Translations under genes and position numbers: made by a program
Shown here: positions 17,203-26,812 of the stretch, in pieces
Numbering within the stretch: position 1 is the first letter of the stretch
Layout of the letters: every line of letters starts with the position of its first letter
NCBI GenBank assembly: GCA_001464195.1
Contig: LNEY01000019.1
Coordinates: 62,001-126,000, forward strand
Direction: 5' to 3'
From: Burkholderiales bacterium Ga0077547
Lineage (GTDB): Bacteria > Pseudomonadota > Gammaproteobacteria > Burkholderiales > Burkholderiaceae_C
DNA length: 64,000 nt
Notes under the pieces: generated by a model
What the model saw: the letters and a program-made list of their open reading frames with translations, nothing else
Databases searched by the model: none
Told to the model about the DNA's origin: nothing

Positions 17203-18240
17203 ATGGGCGCCATTGCCGTGATCGGCGCTGGCATCGCCGGTCTGACGGTCACCGCCAAGCTGGCAGCGCACGGCCACGAGGTCGCGCTGTTTGACAAGAG
17301 CCATGGCCCCGGCGGTCGTTGTGCCACACGGCGCAGCGCCGTCGGCGCGTTCGACCACGGCGCGCCTGGCTTCAGCGCGAGCTCGGCCGCATTCCGCGCA
17401 CAGGTGGCCGCATGGCGGCAGGCTGGTTGGGTTTGCGACGACGACGAGGGCCAGGCCGCGGCGGAGGCGGCTGAGCGGGGATCGTCGCCGATCTACGGGG
17501 TGCCGTCGATGAATGCACTGGCCCGGCAGCTCTCAGCCCAGTTACCTGCCCGCGTCACGCTGCACACCGACTGCCAGGTGGCTGCGATCGAACCCGAAGC
17601 GGGAGGCGGGGCCTGGCGGCTGCGCCTGAGCGACGGCATCACGAGCGCCGCACGATTCGATGCGGTGGCGGTGGCGGTGCCCGCCGAGCAGGCCGCCGTG
17701 CTGCTGGCGCCCGATGCCGTGATGGCCGACAGGATGCAACGCGTCCGCAGCGATCCATGCTGGACGGTGATGACGGCGTGGGCCAGGCCACTGCCTGTGT
17801 CGCTGCCGAGTGGACTGAGCGGCGATGCCTCCCGCGTGCTGTCGACGGCGCGGCGCGACGACCTGCGCACCGGCCGCACACCTCTAGCTGACGTCGCCTG
17901 TCGCTGGGTGTTGCACGCCACGCCGCAGTGGACGGCCGGCCACCTGGACGCCCGATCAGAGGTGGTCATTGCCGAGTTGCTGCGGGCTTTCGAACGTCAA
18001 CTCGGCGCAAGTCTTCCCGCTCCCTCGCACGCCGTGGCGCACCGCTGGCTTTATGCGCAGGTGGTTACTCCGTGCAGCGAGCCTTGTGGCTGGCATGCGG
18101 CGCTGCGACTCGGCGCCTGCGGCGATGCCTGGCATGCCCATGGCGACCCCGGATCCATCGCACCTGACGGCATCGAGCGCGCCTGGCTCAGCGGCCATGC
18201 GCTCGCGCAGCAGGTGCACAGCACCTTGTCATCGCGCTGA
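17203..18240 (+). CDS. renalase-like FAD/NAD(P)-binding oxidoreductase
   Basis: A 345-residue flavoprotein that begins directly with the FAD Rossmann motif IAVIGAGIAGLTVTAKL. FDKSHGPGGRCATRR follows, then FDHGAPGFSA, which is typical of the renalase-like group. The C-terminal FAD-contacting stretch (RLGACGDAW) is also present. Bacterial renalase-like enzymes oxidise off-pathway isomers of NAD(P)H, but that activity cannot be assigned here from sequence. It is 13 bases downstream of the SnoaL-like gene and the last gene of the plus-strand operon, converging with an MFS gene. Confidence 0.85.
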   Translation: MGAIAVIGAGIAGLTVTAKLAAHGHEVALFDKSHGPGGRCATRRSAVGAFDHGAPGFSASSAAFRAQVAAWRQAGWVCDDDEGQAAAEAAERGSSPIYGVPSMNALARQLSAQLPARVTLHTDCQVAAIEPEAGGGAWRLRLSDGITSAARFDAVAVAVPAEQAAVLLAPDAVMADRMQRVRSDPCWTVMTAWARPLPVSLPSGLSGDASRVLSTARRDDLRTGRTPLADVACRWVLHATPQWTAGHLDARSEVVIAELLRAFERQLGASLPAPSHAVAHRWLYAQVVTPCSEPCGWHAALRLGACGDAWHAHGDPGSIAPDGIERAWLSGHALAQQVHSTLSSR

Positions 18241-18252
18241 ACGCCGTGCGTC

Positions 18253-19440
18253 TCAAGCGTGTCCGGCCGTTCCCGAGAAGCGCCGGGACAGCACCAGCAC
18301 GGCCACGGACAGCACGCTGAGCCACGCAGCCTGCCCGTGAGCGCCAAACTGATCGATCATCAGGCCGCTGAACGAGGGCCCGATCGCGCCACCCACGGTA
18401 TAGCCGGTGATCATCGCAGCGGTGCCCGCGATGGCCGACGAGGCGGCGAACTGGTTCGCCACTCGGATCATCGTGAGCGTATAGAGCGCGCCTCCGACGG
18501 CGCCCCAGACGAAGGCACAGATCCACAGCACTGGGGGCCAGGCCGCCGCCGCCGCAAACGCTGCTGATGCGCTCAGCAACAGCGCCCCGGCCAGGCCGAA
18601 CACGGTGCGCGGTGACATGTGATCAGACAACCATCCGCAGGGATACTGCAAGGCAAAGCTGCCCAGACCCAGGGCCCCGGCCAGCGACGTCGCGGCAGCC
18701 AGTGAGAGCCCGGATTGAGAGCCATAGGCCGTGGTGATCGAACCCAGGCCCGCCTCGAATACACCCCCGGCAAAGGCGATCGTCACCAGTCCCGGAACGC
18801 TGCAGATCGTGGCCCACAGGCCGGCTGGCAGGGCGTCCTCGTTGCTGGCCTGCAGGGCACCGACCCCACGGCCAAAGGTCACAAGCAAGCCGGCCAGCAT
18901 CAGCGAGGCCGCAAAGACCGTCAGCGCCTGCGGGGACAGCGGCAACAGGCCCGGCAGGAACGGTCCGATGGCCAGCGCGGCGCCGAGCGCGCTTTGGTAC
19001 AACCCGGTGAAGCGGCCGCGCCGGTCGGGCGGTGCGTTGTGCGCGATCAGTGCCTCCGTGCCATTCCAGACGGCCGCAGCGCCTATGCCCCCCAGCACGG
19101 CCAGCGCGCACCACAGCGTGTAATCCGTTGTCAGGGCATAGCCCCCTGTGGCCAGGGCCTCCAGGCTCATGCCGATGCGGTAGGCAGTTGCCACGCTCAG
19201 CCGCGCAAACACCCACGGCATCAGCGGCACCATCAGCGCCACCGTCAGGAAAGGCAGCATCGCCAGCACCCCGATGGCCGAGGCGCTGACACCCGCTGTT
19301 TGTAGCCGGACTGCGAGCACGGGCTGCAGCATCGAGAACGACATCACCATCAGCGTCGTGGCGCAGGCCACCCGCAGCAGGGCGATCAGGGCGATGCGAT
19401 CGGCGGCAGGGCCGGGCTGATGTGCCGAGGAGGCACTCAC
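18253..19440 (-). CDS. MFS transporter
   Basis: This 395-residue protein has about twelve membrane segments and an MFS-type loop (NAPPDRRGRFTGLYQS), like the YcaD/sugar or drug efflux branch. The substrate cannot be inferred. I place the start at GTG 19438-19440, which overlaps the stop of the upstream 56-residue gene (GTGA). An in-frame GTG at 19485 would overlap that gene. It converges on the FAD oxidoreductase with a 12-base gap. Confidence 0.84.
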   Translation of the reverse strand: MSASSAHQPGPAADRIALIALLRVACATTLMVMSFSMLQPVLAVRLQTAGVSASAIGVLAMLPFLTVALMVPLMPWVFARLSVATAYRIGMSLEALATGGYALTTDYTLWCALAVLGGIGAAAVWNGTEALIAHNAPPDRRGRFTGLYQSALGAALAIGPFLPGLLPLSPQALTVFAASLMLAGLLVTFGRGVGALQASNEDALPAGLWATICSVPGLVTIAFAGGVFEAGLGSITTAYGSQSGLSLAAATSLAGALGLGSFALQYPCGWLSDHMSPRTVFGLAGALLLSASAAFAAAAAWPPVLWICAFVWGAVGGALYTLTMIRVANQFAASSAIAGTAAMITGYTVGGAIGPSFSGLMIDQFGAHGQAAWLSVLSVAVLVLSRRFSGTAGHA

Positions 19441-19607
19441 GGGCGAGGCGCCCCGACGGCCGCGGGCTTCTCGTCGAAATAGCACTCGCCGCCCGCCCAG
19501 CGACCGCCCAAGTCACCACAGATGCCCTGCGCGTGCCAGACCTTCAAACCAAGCACGGCGATGACCACCACCAGGCCACCGACCATCAGCAGCCACTTGT
19601 CCTTCAT
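19437..19607 (-). CDS. small single-pass membrane protein with Cys pair
   Basis: The frame encodes 56 residues from ATG 19605-19607. A short charged start (MKDKW) precedes a hydrophobic helix (about residues 5-21). A compact extracytoplasmic tail with two cysteines follows (GICGDLGGRWAGGECYFDE, about residues 29-45), possibly a disulfide. Its stop overlaps the downstream MFS start, and it begins 4 bases after the CorA stop, so the three genes look co-transcribed. I do not recognise a named family. Confidence 0.65.
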   Translation of the reverse strand: MKDKWLLMVGGLVVVIAVLGLKVWHAQGICGDLGGRWAGGECYFDEKPAAVGAPRP

Positions 19608-19611
19608 CGAT

Positions 19612-20571
19612 TCACAGCCAACCCTTGCGGCGGAAGTAGATGAACGGCACGGCGACCGAGGCCACCATCAAGGCAACCGCAAAGGGATAACCATATCGCC
19701 ACTGCAGCTCGGGCATGGCCTGGAAGTTCATGCCATAGACGCTGGCGATCAGCGTCGGCGGCAGCAGCCCGACGCTGGCCACCGAGAACAGCTTGATGAT
19801 CTTGTTCTGGTTGATGTTGATGAAACCGACGGTCGCATTCATCAGGAAGTTGATCTTGTCGAACAAGAAAGTGGTGTGGCTATCAAGCGAATCGATGTCG
19901 CGCATGATCTGCCGCGCCTCCTCGAACTGCTCGGCATTGAGCAATCGGCTGCGCATCATGAAGCTGACCGCGCGCCGGGTGTCCATGACATTGCGGCGGA
20001 TGCGGCCGTTCAGGTCTTCCTCTTTCGCGATGGCCGACAGCGCCTCGGCGGCCATCGCATCGTTGACGTCTTCTTTCAGCACCCGCTGGCTGACTTTTTC
20101 GAGCGCGTCGTAGATGCCTTCCAGGGCATCGGCGCTGTACTCGGCGTCGGCGTCGTAGAGCTTGAGCAGCACGTCCTTCGCGTCTTCGATCAGCGCCGGG
20201 ATTCGGCGCGCGCGCAGGCGCAGCAAGCGGAACACGGGCAGTTCCTCACCGTGCACCGAGAACAGCACATTCTTGTAAAGGATGAAGGCGACCCGAACGT
20301 TGCGCGGCGTTTCGTCGTCATCGATCAAGAAGTCGCTGCGTATGTGCAGCTCGCCGTTGTCTTCTTCGTAGAAACGGGCTGACTCTTCCAGATCGTCGTC
20401 GACCGCATCGTCGGGGATCGTGACGCCGAAGTGCTGCGCGATCCAGCCTTTTTCCTCCGCCGTGGGTGCATCGAGGTCGACCCACACCGGCTGCACATTG
20501 GCCAGCGCGTCGCGGCTTTCGATCTCTTCCTGGAACAGCCGACCATGGGCCAGCGAAAAGACATTGAGCAT
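19612..20571 (-). CDS. corA: CorA family magnesium/cobalt transport protein
   Basis: The 319-residue protein has the CorA design: a large acidic cytoplasmic domain, a long helix, and two C-terminal membrane segments. The pore signature YGMNF sits at the end of the first segment (VGLLPPTLIASVYGMNF), and the tail is basic (YFRRKGWL). It forms pentamers that import Mg2+, and sometimes Co2+ or Ni2+, across the inner membrane. I chose ATG 20569-20571 (MLNVFSLAHGRL), a typical CorA start; an upstream in-frame start at 20625 is less likely. It is divergent from hpf across 209 bases. Confidence 0.94.
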   Translation of the reverse strand: MLNVFSLAHGRLFQEEIESRDALANVQPVWVDLDAPTAEEKGWIAQHFGVTIPDDAVDDDLEESARFYEEDNGELHIRSDFLIDDDETPRNVRVAFILYKNVLFSVHGEELPVFRLLRLRARRIPALIEDAKDVLLKLYDADAEYSADALEGIYDALEKVSQRVLKEDVNDAMAAEALSAIAKEEDLNGRIRRNVMDTRRAVSFMMRSRLLNAEQFEEARQIMRDIDSLDSHTTFLFDKINFLMNATVGFININQNKIIKLFSVASVGLLPPTLIASVYGMNFQAMPELQWRYGYPFAVALMVASVAVPFIYFRRKGWL

Positions 20572-20780
20572 GAAAGCTCCAGCGAAGCGACAGCAAAAAT
20601 TATCGCATCGGGTGGTGTCGGTCAAAGCGCACGCAAATCGATACCCATTGAATCGCTTTCGGCCTTGCCCAACTCACGGATCAGGCGCAAGATGGTTCCA
20701 GGTCGGGTCGCGTCTGCCAGTCATGGTGACAACACCCACCGTTGTGTCTCCTGTCTTTCATCCGTGCGAAAGGGGTTTTC

Positions 20781-21122
20781 ATGAACTTGACGATCAGCGG
20801 CCATCACCTCGACATCACGCCCTCTCTGCGAGAGTACGTACTCACCAAGCTGGAGCGGGTCACGCGACACTTCGACCAAGTGGTCGACGTCACTGTGCTG
20901 TTGTCGGTCGAGAAGCTGCGAGAAAAGGAGCGGAGGCAAAAGGCCGAAGTGACCCTGCACGTCAAAGGCAAGGACATCTTCATCGAGCAATCGTGCGAAG
21001 ACATGTACGCTGCCATCGATCAATTGATGGACAAGCTTGATCGACAGGTGTGTCGTCACAAGGACAAGCTGCAAGACCACCACCACGTGGCGGCAAAACG
21101 ACTGGACGCCCGAGCGGCTTGA
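20781..21122 (+). CDS. hpf: ribosome hibernation-promoting factor, short form
   Basis: This is a 113-residue HPF/YfiA-family protein. It starts [20 protein letters not shown] and contains the conserved [31 protein letters not shown] and KLDRQV segments. It binds the 30S decoding region and promotes 70S dimerisation in resting cells. The short length lacks the C-terminal dimerisation domain of long HPF. An AAAGGGG ribosome site precedes the ATG at 20781. It usually follows rpoN in beta-proteobacteria; here it instead follows divergent corA and leads ptsN and hprK. Confidence 0.95.
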   Translation: MNLTISGHHLDITPSLREYVLTKLERVTRHFDQVVDVTVLLSVEKLREKERRQKAEVTLHVKGKDIFIEQSCEDMYAAIDQLMDKLDRQVCRHKDKLQDHHHVAAKRLDARAA

Positions 21123-21145
21123 CGCTTCAACCACAATGCTCTTAG

Positions 21146-21171
21146 AAACAGCGGCCCACGGGCCGCTGTTT
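21146..21171 (+). terminator. hairpin after hpf
   Basis: The near-perfect inverted repeat AAACAGCGGC / GCCGCTGTTT with a C/G-rich centre lies 24 bases after the hpf stop. It could end the hpf message or reduce read-through into ptsN. The U tract after it is short. Confidence 0.6.
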
Positions 21172-21351
21172 CGCCTGTGGCACCCATCCCCCCGACAACG
21201 GGGACTCATCCACATTGCTGCAACGCAACATCATGGGCACAATGCTTCTTGGTCGCTGGTCGGTGTGTTTTGATCAGCGCCACGCGTCTTTTGTCACCCC
21301 CACGGCAGCGTGCGACGAGGCGAAAGCCGAAGTTGCCGCCTGGACACTCTG

Positions 21352-21822
21352 ATGAATCGTCTCGCTGCCATCCTGCCTGCCAGCAACGTGCTGGTCGATG
21401 TAGACGCCACCAGCAAGAAGCGTGTATTCGAACACGTCGGCCTGCTGTTCGAGAATCAGCACGCGGTGGCGCGTGCCACCGTCACCGATAACCTGTTTGC
21501 ACGCGAGCGTCTGGGCTCAACCGGCCTCGGACACGGCGTCGCCATCCCACACGGGCGCATCAAGGGTCTGAAGAATCCCCTGGCCGCCGTGATCCGGGTG
21601 CAGCAAGCCATCCCGTTTGATGCACCGGACGACGAGCCCGTCACGCTGATGATTTTCCTGTTGGTGCCGGAAGCAGCCACCCAGCGGCATCTTGAGATCT
21701 TGTCTGAGATCGCTGAAATGCTGAGCGACCGGGAGTTGCGCGAGCGCCTGAAAACCGAAGGGCAGGCGGCCAAGGTGCACGAGCTGATCTCCAATTGGGA
21801 ACCGCTCAAGTCGGTGGCTTGA
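21352..21822 (+). CDS. ptsN: nitrogen PTS EIIA component
   Basis: A 156-residue EIIA-Ntr protein of the PTS-fructose EIIA-like fold. The phosphoryl-accepting histidine lies in [15 protein letters not shown] (about H67). EIIA-Ntr receives phosphate from EI-Ntr/NPr and regulates potassium transport, phosphate sensing and metabolism; it does not transport sugar. The ATG at 21352 gives the usual length. It sits between hpf and hprK, the conserved beta-proteobacterial order. Confidence 0.94.
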   Translation: MNRLAAILPASNVLVDVDATSKKRVFEHVGLLFENQHAVARATVTDNLFARERLGSTGLGHGVAIPHGRIKGLKNPLAAVIRVQQAIPFDAPDDEPVTLMIFLLVPEAATQRHLEILSEIAEMLSDRELRERLKTEGQAAKVHELISNWEPLKSVA

Positions 21823-21895
21823 CGCCACGACAAAGCGTCGCCGGAAGCGGCCGCACGGCTGCCGCCCGTCCACTAAGCCGGTACGCCGCTCACAC

Positions 21896-22849
21896 ATGAA
21901 ACCCATCGTCATCAGTGCTGAAGCGCTGTTCGAACACCACCGCGCTGCGCTGCGCTGGGAGTGGTTGGCGGGCCATGCCCATCCGGAACGCCGCTTCGAT
22001 GAGGCGGCGGTGCGCAACGCGCAATCGGCCGCCGACCTGGTGGGCTATCTGAACTACATCCATCCCTACCGGGTGCAACTGGTCGGGCGCCGCGAGGTGG
22101 CCTACCTGCTGGACGCATCGGCTGAGGACCAGGAGCGGCGCATCCAACGCATCGTCACGCTGGAGCCGCCCGTGGTCATCGTCGCCGACGGGCAAACGCC
22201 GCCCGACCGGCTGGTCGCGATGTGCGAGCGCGCAGCCATTCCGCTGTTCGTCACCGCCGAATCCGCAGGCCAAGTCATCGACATGGTGCGCGGCTACCTG
22301 AGTCAGCTCTTCGCAGAACGCACGACGCGGCACGGTGTGTTCATGGACATCCTGGGCCTGGGCGTTCTGCTGACCGGTGAGTCGGGGCTCGGCAAGAGCG
22401 AGCTGGGGCTGGAGCTGATCTCCCGCGGTCATGGCCTGGTGGCCGACGACGCGGTCGATATCTACCGGATGTCGCAGAGCGCGCTGGAAGGCCGCTGTCC
22501 GGAGTTGCTGATGAACCTGCTCGAGGTACGCGGCATCGGGTTGCTCGACATCAAGGCCATCTTCGGCGAAACCGCCGTTCGCCGGAAGATGCGCGTCAAG
22601 CTGATCGTGCACCTGGTTCGCAAGGAAACCATGGAGCGCGAGTTCGAGCGGCTGCCCTACGAGCCGCTGTACGAGAACATCCTGGACGTGCCGGTGCGCA
22701 AGTCGGTCATCGCGGTCGATGCGGGCCGCAACCTCGCGGTGCTGGTCGAAGCGGCGGTGCGCAACACCATCTTGCAGTTGCGCGGGATCGACACCTACAA
22801 GGAATTCATCGAGCGGCACCAGCGCGCGCTTGAGCGCGGCATGGAATGA
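21896..22849 (+). CDS. hprK: HPr kinase/phosphorylase
   Basis: The 317-residue bifunctional enzyme phosphorylates and dephosphorylates a serine of HPr-like proteins. The N-terminal domain is followed by the Walker A motif GESGLGKSE (about residue 161), [10 protein letters not shown], and the C-terminal signature [20 protein letters not shown]. Outside Firmicutes it marks the PTS-Ntr branch of many proteobacteria. It is 73 bases downstream of ptsN and converges on fur with a shared hairpin between them. Confidence 0.95.
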   Translation: MKPIVISAEALFEHHRAALRWEWLAGHAHPERRFDEAAVRNAQSAADLVGYLNYIHPYRVQLVGRREVAYLLDASAEDQERRIQRIVTLEPPVVIVADGQTPPDRLVAMCERAAIPLFVTAESAGQVIDMVRGYLSQLFAERTTRHGVFMDILGLGVLLTGESGLGKSELGLELISRGHGLVADDAVDIYRMSQSALEGRCPELLMNLLEVRGIGLLDIKAIFGETAVRRKMRVKLIVHLVRKETMEREFERLPYEPLYENILDVPVRKSVIAVDAGRNLAVLVEAAVRNTILQLRGIDTYKEFIERHQRALERGME

Positions 22850-22859
22850 CAGGCCGAGT

Positions 22860-22885
22860 GCAGTCGGACACGCGAGTCCGACTGC
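22860..22885. terminator. bidirectional hairpin between hprK and fur
   Basis: GCAGTCGGAC (22860-22869) and GTCCGACTGC (22876-22885) form a perfect 10-base-pair stem with a 6-base loop. It lies between the convergent hprK and fur stop codons. Flanking U runs are weak, so termination strength is uncertain. Confidence 0.65.
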
Positions 22886-22891
22886 GATAAC

Positions 22892-23320
22892 TCAACGGGG
22901 CTTGTGTGTGCAGTTCTTCTTGGCGCACACCGCGTACAGCGACAGCGCGTGTTCCTGCAGATCGAAGCCGCGCGACTGAGCCACCGCGCGTTGCCGCTTT
23001 TCGATCTCGGCGTCGAAGAATTCCTCGACGCGGCCACAGTCCAGGCACACCAGGTGGTCGTGGTGCTTGCCTTCGTTGAGCTCGAACACCGACTTGCCGG
23101 ACTCGAAATGGTTGCGCGACAGGATGCCCGCCTGCTCAAACTGCATCAACACCCGGTAAACCGTGGCCAGACCGACGTCAGAGCCATCGGCCAGCAAGAC
23201 CTTGTAAACGTCCTCCGCGGTCAGATGCCTCTGGACGGCTTGCTGGAAGACCTCCAGGATCTTGATCCGCGGCAAAGTGGCTTTCAAGCCGCTGCTCTTG
23301 AGTTCGTCAGCGTTCGACAT
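22892..23320 (-). CDS. fur: ferric uptake regulator Fur
   Basis: A 142-residue Fur protein with an N-terminal winged helix ([20 protein letters not shown]) and a metal/dimerisation domain. The metal domain holds the H-H-D-H-x-x-C-x-x-C motif ([11 protein letters not shown]) and a second Cys pair (CAKKNC), as in zinc-bound Fur. It should repress iron-uptake genes when ferrous iron is plentiful; candidate targets in this window are the TonB receptor and tonB operon. It is divergent from bamE, a conserved pairing. Confidence 0.96.
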   Translation of the reverse strand: MSNADELKSSGLKATLPRIKILEVFQQAVQRHLTAEDVYKVLLADGSDVGLATVYRVLMQFEQAGILSRNHFESGKSVFELNEGKHHDHLVCLDCGRVEEFFDAEIEKRQRAVAQSRGFDLQEHALSLYAVCAKKNCTHKPR

Positions 23321-23361
23321 GGTGGCTCCCGTGGGGCGATCGGGTCACAGCCCCTACCGCT

Positions 23362-23380
23362 AGAATGATTCGATCATATC
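23362..23380. promoter_or_regulatory. possible Fur-box-like palindrome between fur and bamE
   Basis: ATGAT and ATCAT (23365-23369 and 23373-23377) form an inverted repeat, overlapping TAGAAT at 23361-23366 that could be a -10 for bamE. The A/T-rich palindrome resembles part of a Fur box and could give autoregulation. The match to consensus is incomplete. Confidence 0.45.
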
Positions 23381-23417
23381 GAGTCGGGTTTGCGCTGCGT
23401 GAATCCTTGAATCTGCC

Positions 23418-23966
23418 ATGCGACTGATTTCAACGGTTCGCTCCAGCCTGCTCATGCTTGGCGCTGTCGGGATGATGGCCAGCCTGGCCGGCTGTGAGAA
23501 CCTCGTATCCAAAGAAGGCCTCACGAGCATCGTCAGGCCTTACAGCGTGGAGGTCGTGCAGGGCAATGTGCTCACCAAGGAGCTGATCTCGCGCGTGCAG
23601 ATCGGGATGCCGCGGGCTCAGGTGCGTGACCTGCTCGGCTCGCCGCTGCTGACCGACGTGTTCCATGGCGACCGCTGGGACTACGTCTTCACGATTCGCC
23701 GCCGTGGTACCGAACCCCAGCTGCGCAGCGTGGTGCTGCTGTTTGACGGCGACCGGCTGGCCAGCATCGACACCGGCGGGGAATTGCCCACTGAGGAAGC
23801 CTTCGTGGCATCGATCGATTCAGCGTCCTCCGGAGGCAAGCCGCGACCGCTGGCGTTGAGCGCCGATGAGTTGCAGTCCCTGAAGCCGCCGCCGAAGCAG
23901 GCGGTGGTTGAACCGCCGACGGTGCCGCCTGGGCGGGTCTATCCGCCATTGGAGCCAACGCGCTGA
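23418..23966 (+). CDS. bamE: outer membrane assembly lipoprotein BamE
   Basis: The protein (182 residues) has a lipoprotein signal peptide with lipobox LAGC (cysteine about 26). The SmpA/OmlA domain follows, with [39 protein letters not shown] and [10 protein letters not shown]. BamE is an accessory part of the BAM machine that inserts outer-membrane proteins. It has a Pro-rich C-terminal extension compared with E. coli. Its TGA shares one base with the dapB ATG (TGATG), so the two genes are coupled. Confidence 0.94.
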   Translation: MRLISTVRSSLLMLGAVGMMASLAGCENLVSKEGLTSIVRPYSVEVVQGNVLTKELISRVQIGMPRAQVRDLLGSPLLTDVFHGDRWDYVFTIRRRGTEPQLRSVVLLFDGDRLASIDTGGELPTEEAFVASIDSASSGGKPRPLALSADELQSLKPPPKQAVVEPPTVPPGRVYPPLEPTR

Positions 23967-24835
23967 TGGGGCTGGCGGAATCGTCCGCGGTCGGGGCAAG
24001 CGCATCGAGCGCCGCGGCCCGTGGTGCAGATCGACTCCGAATCGCCATCGCGGGCGCCTCGGGTCGCATGGGCCGCATGCTGATCGAAGCGGTCATCGCG
24101 TCCAGCGACGACCTGGTGCTCAGCGGGGCCCTGGACCTCTCCGACAGCCCCGCACTCGGTCAGGATGCTGCGGCATTCGCGGGACACACCAGCGGCGTGA
24201 ACATCACCGCCGATTTGCGCGAGGGACTGGCCGACGCCCAGGTGCTGATCGACTTCACGCGACCCGCCGGCACGCTGGCACACCTGGCGGTGTGCCGTGA
24301 GTTGGGCGTCAAGGCGGTGATCGGCACCACCGGCTTCACCGAGGCTCAAAAGACCGAGATCGTGGACCACGCCCGCCACATCGCCATCATGATGGCGCCC
24401 AACATGAGCGTGGGGGTGAATGTGGTGCTGAAGCTACTCGACACCGCAGCGCGCATGCTCAGCGAAGGCTACGACATCGAGATCATTGAAGCGCATCACC
24501 GCCACAAGGTGGACGCCCCCAGCGGCACGGCGCTGAAGATGGGCGAAGTGGTCGCCGCGGCCTTGGGTCGCGACTTGAAAGCATGCGCCGTGTATGGCCG
24601 CGAAGGCGTGACCGGCGAGCGTGATCCATCGACCATCGGCTTCGCCACCATCCGCGGCGGCGACGTGGTGGGTGACCACACCGTGCTGTTTGCCGGCATC
24701 GGCGAGCGCATCGAGATCAGCCACAAGAGTTCGAGCCGCGCCACCTATGCGCAAGGCAGCCTGCGCGCGGCGCGCTTCCTCGCTGCCCGGGCGCATGGAC
24801 TGTTCGACATGAACGACGTATTGGGGTTGGCATGA
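23966..24835 (+). CDS. dapB: 4-hydroxy-tetrahydrodipicolinate reductase
   Basis: DapB reduces 4-hydroxy-tetrahydrodipicolinate in lysine and diaminopimelate synthesis. The 289-residue protein has the NAD(P)H motif [13 protein letters not shown] after an Ala/Ser-rich 24-residue N-terminal extension. The substrate motif [20 protein letters not shown] and the C-terminal [18 protein letters not shown] are intact. The extension suggests that a later start might be used, but the overlapping ATG at the bamE stop is the natural coupled start. Confidence 0.95.
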   Translation: MGLAESSAVGASASSAAARGADRLRIAIAGASGRMGRMLIEAVIASSDDLVLSGALDLSDSPALGQDAAAFAGHTSGVNITADLREGLADAQVLIDFTRPAGTLAHLAVCRELGVKAVIGTTGFTEAQKTEIVDHARHIAIMMAPNMSVGVNVVLKLLDTAARMLSEGYDIEIIEAHHRHKVDAPSGTALKMGEVVAAALGRDLKACAVYGREGVTGERDPSTIGFATIRGGDVVGDHTVLFAGIGERIEISHKSSSRATYAQGSLRAARFLAARAHGLFDMNDVLGLA

Positions 24836-24872
24836 ACCACGGCCACTTCCTGCCCGAGCGGGTGCTCGCGCG

Positions 24873-25547
24873 ATGAGCGGCTTCACTCAGTTTTGGGACC
24901 AGGGTGACCTCATCACGCGCGGCGTCGCTTTGCTGCTGCTGTTGATGTCGATCAGCGCCTGGGTGCTGATCTTCTGGAAGGGCTGGCTGCTGCGCCGCGT
25001 GCGCAGCGACATCACCCGCGCGGTCCCGGCATTCTGGGCCGCGGCTGATCTGCAAGCGGCACGCACCCAGCTGGCCGCCTTCGACCGGGAGCAAGTCCTC
25101 ACGCCCTTGCTGGCGGCAGCGACGGCGCAGCCCAATGCCCACACGCTGGAAGCCCACGGTCAGCGCGTGTCGCAGCTGACGCGCCGGCTGCGCGATGCCC
25201 TGCATGCGGTGCTGCGGCAGCTGCAGTTCGGCCAGGTGGTGCTGGCATCGATCGGCAGCACGGCACCGTTCATCGGCTTGTTCGGCACGGTGTGGGGCAT
25301 CTATCACGCACTGGTCAGCATCGCGTCCGCTGGCACGATCACCATCGAGCGCGTCTCCGGCCCGGTGGGCGAAGCGCTGGTGATGACAGCGGCAGGCCTG
25401 GCGGTGGCGATTCCAGCGGTGCTGGCCTTCAACATCTTCGGCAAGATGGTCGGTGCATGCGAGGCCGAACTCGAAGGCTTCGCGCATGATCTGCGCGAGA
25501 TGCAGACCGACGCCGACATCCACGGGACGCCCGACCGCCGGAGCTGA
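24873..25547 (+). CDS. exbB: MotA/TolQ/ExbB proton-channel family protein
   Basis: A 224-residue inner-membrane protein with one early membrane segment (about 15-35) and two later ones. The family motif STAPFIGLFGTVWGIYHALVSI lies in the second membrane block, and VGEALVMTAAGLAVAIPAVLAF in the third. It would form the proton channel with the ExbD/TolR-like protein encoded 2 bases downstream. No TonB or TolA lies beside this pair, so the powered partner is unclear. It follows dapB, a common beta-proteobacterial order. The symbol could equally be tolQ. Confidence 0.85.
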   Translation: MSGFTQFWDQGDLITRGVALLLLLMSISAWVLIFWKGWLLRRVRSDITRAVPAFWAAADLQAARTQLAAFDREQVLTPLLAAATAQPNAHTLEAHGQRVSQLTRRLRDALHAVLRQLQFGQVVLASIGSTAPFIGLFGTVWGIYHALVSIASAGTITIERVSGPVGEALVMTAAGLAVAIPAVLAFNIFGKMVGACEAELEGFAHDLREMQTDADIHGTPDRRS

Positions 25548-25549
25548 TC

Positions 25550-25969
<420 letters not shown>

Positions 25970-26078
25970 GGGGGTTCACCCGCCGCCCAATTGCGGGTGT
26001 AATTTGTCCGCTTGAGCGACTGCCTTGGCCCATTGTTCTGGGTCGACTTTCTGCGACGTCAACCCCAAGGAAAACTCC

Positions 26079-26783
26079 ATGAAGCACCACCTGAAATTGG
26101 CCATGGCATGCGCGGCATTGGCCACCGGGACGATCGCCCATGCAGCCGTGAATCTCGTGCCCAACGGTGATTTTTCGGGAGGCAACGCCGACTTCACCTC
26201 GTCCTACAGCTACAGCCCGAGCGGCAACGGCACCGAAGGGCAATACACGGTGAGATCCAACCCCTTCCCCTGGAATGGCGCCTTCGTGTCCGCGGGCGAT
26301 CACACGACCGGCAGCGGGCTGGCGTTCGTCGCGAATGGCAGCCCGACCGATGGTGCCGTCGTCTGGCAGACGGCTTCGATCACGGTCAATGCCGCCACCA
26401 ACTACTTCTTCGAAGCCTTCGTGATGAACGTGTGCTGTACCGCGGGCTACAGCGGCGCCAACAGCCCGTCCATCTTGGAGTTCTCGATCAACGGCATGTC
26501 AGTCGGCAGCCGTACCACCAATCTGGCGCTGGCGGGCACCTGGGAAGGCCTGAGCACCACCTGGAACTCGGGCAGCGCGACCAGTGCCGTGCTGAGCCTC
26601 ATCAACCGCAACACCGCCGTGGGTGGTAACGATTTCGCCGTCGACGACATCAGCCTGAGCACGCAGTCGATCGTGTTGCCGCCGCCGCCAGTTCCCGAGC
26701 CCGCGAGCATCGCCTTGATGCTCGGTGGCTTGGCCGTCGTTGCGGGGGCCGCCCGGCGTCGATCCGCATCCGCAGGCCGTTGA
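26079..26783 (+). CDS. PEP-CTERM sorting-domain secreted protein
   Basis: The 234-residue protein has a signal peptide (about residues 1-23, ending at AHA) and a beta-rich middle without recognised enzyme motifs. It ends in a textbook PEP-CTERM tail: VPEPASIALMLGG, a hydrophobic helix, then ARRRS. Such tails are cut by an exosortase in bacteria making exopolysaccharide-rich biofilms; no exosortase gene is in the window. The body resembles carbohydrate-binding-like surface proteins (NLVPNGDFSGG). An AAGGA ribosome site precedes ATG 26079. It is monocistronic by spacing. Confidence 0.88.
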   Translation: MKHHLKLAMACAALATGTIAHAAVNLVPNGDFSGGNADFTSSYSYSPSGNGTEGQYTVRSNPFPWNGAFVSAGDHTTGSGLAFVANGSPTDGAVVWQTASITVNAATNYFFEAFVMNVCCTAGYSGANSPSILEFSINGMSVGSRTTNLALAGTWEGLSTTWNSGSATSAVLSLINRNTAVGGNDFAVDDISLSTQSIVLPPPPVPEPASIALMLGGLAVVAGAARRRSASAGR

Positions 26784-26812
26784 CTGGAGGGCGGCAAGAC
26801 GCCGCCGCTCGC

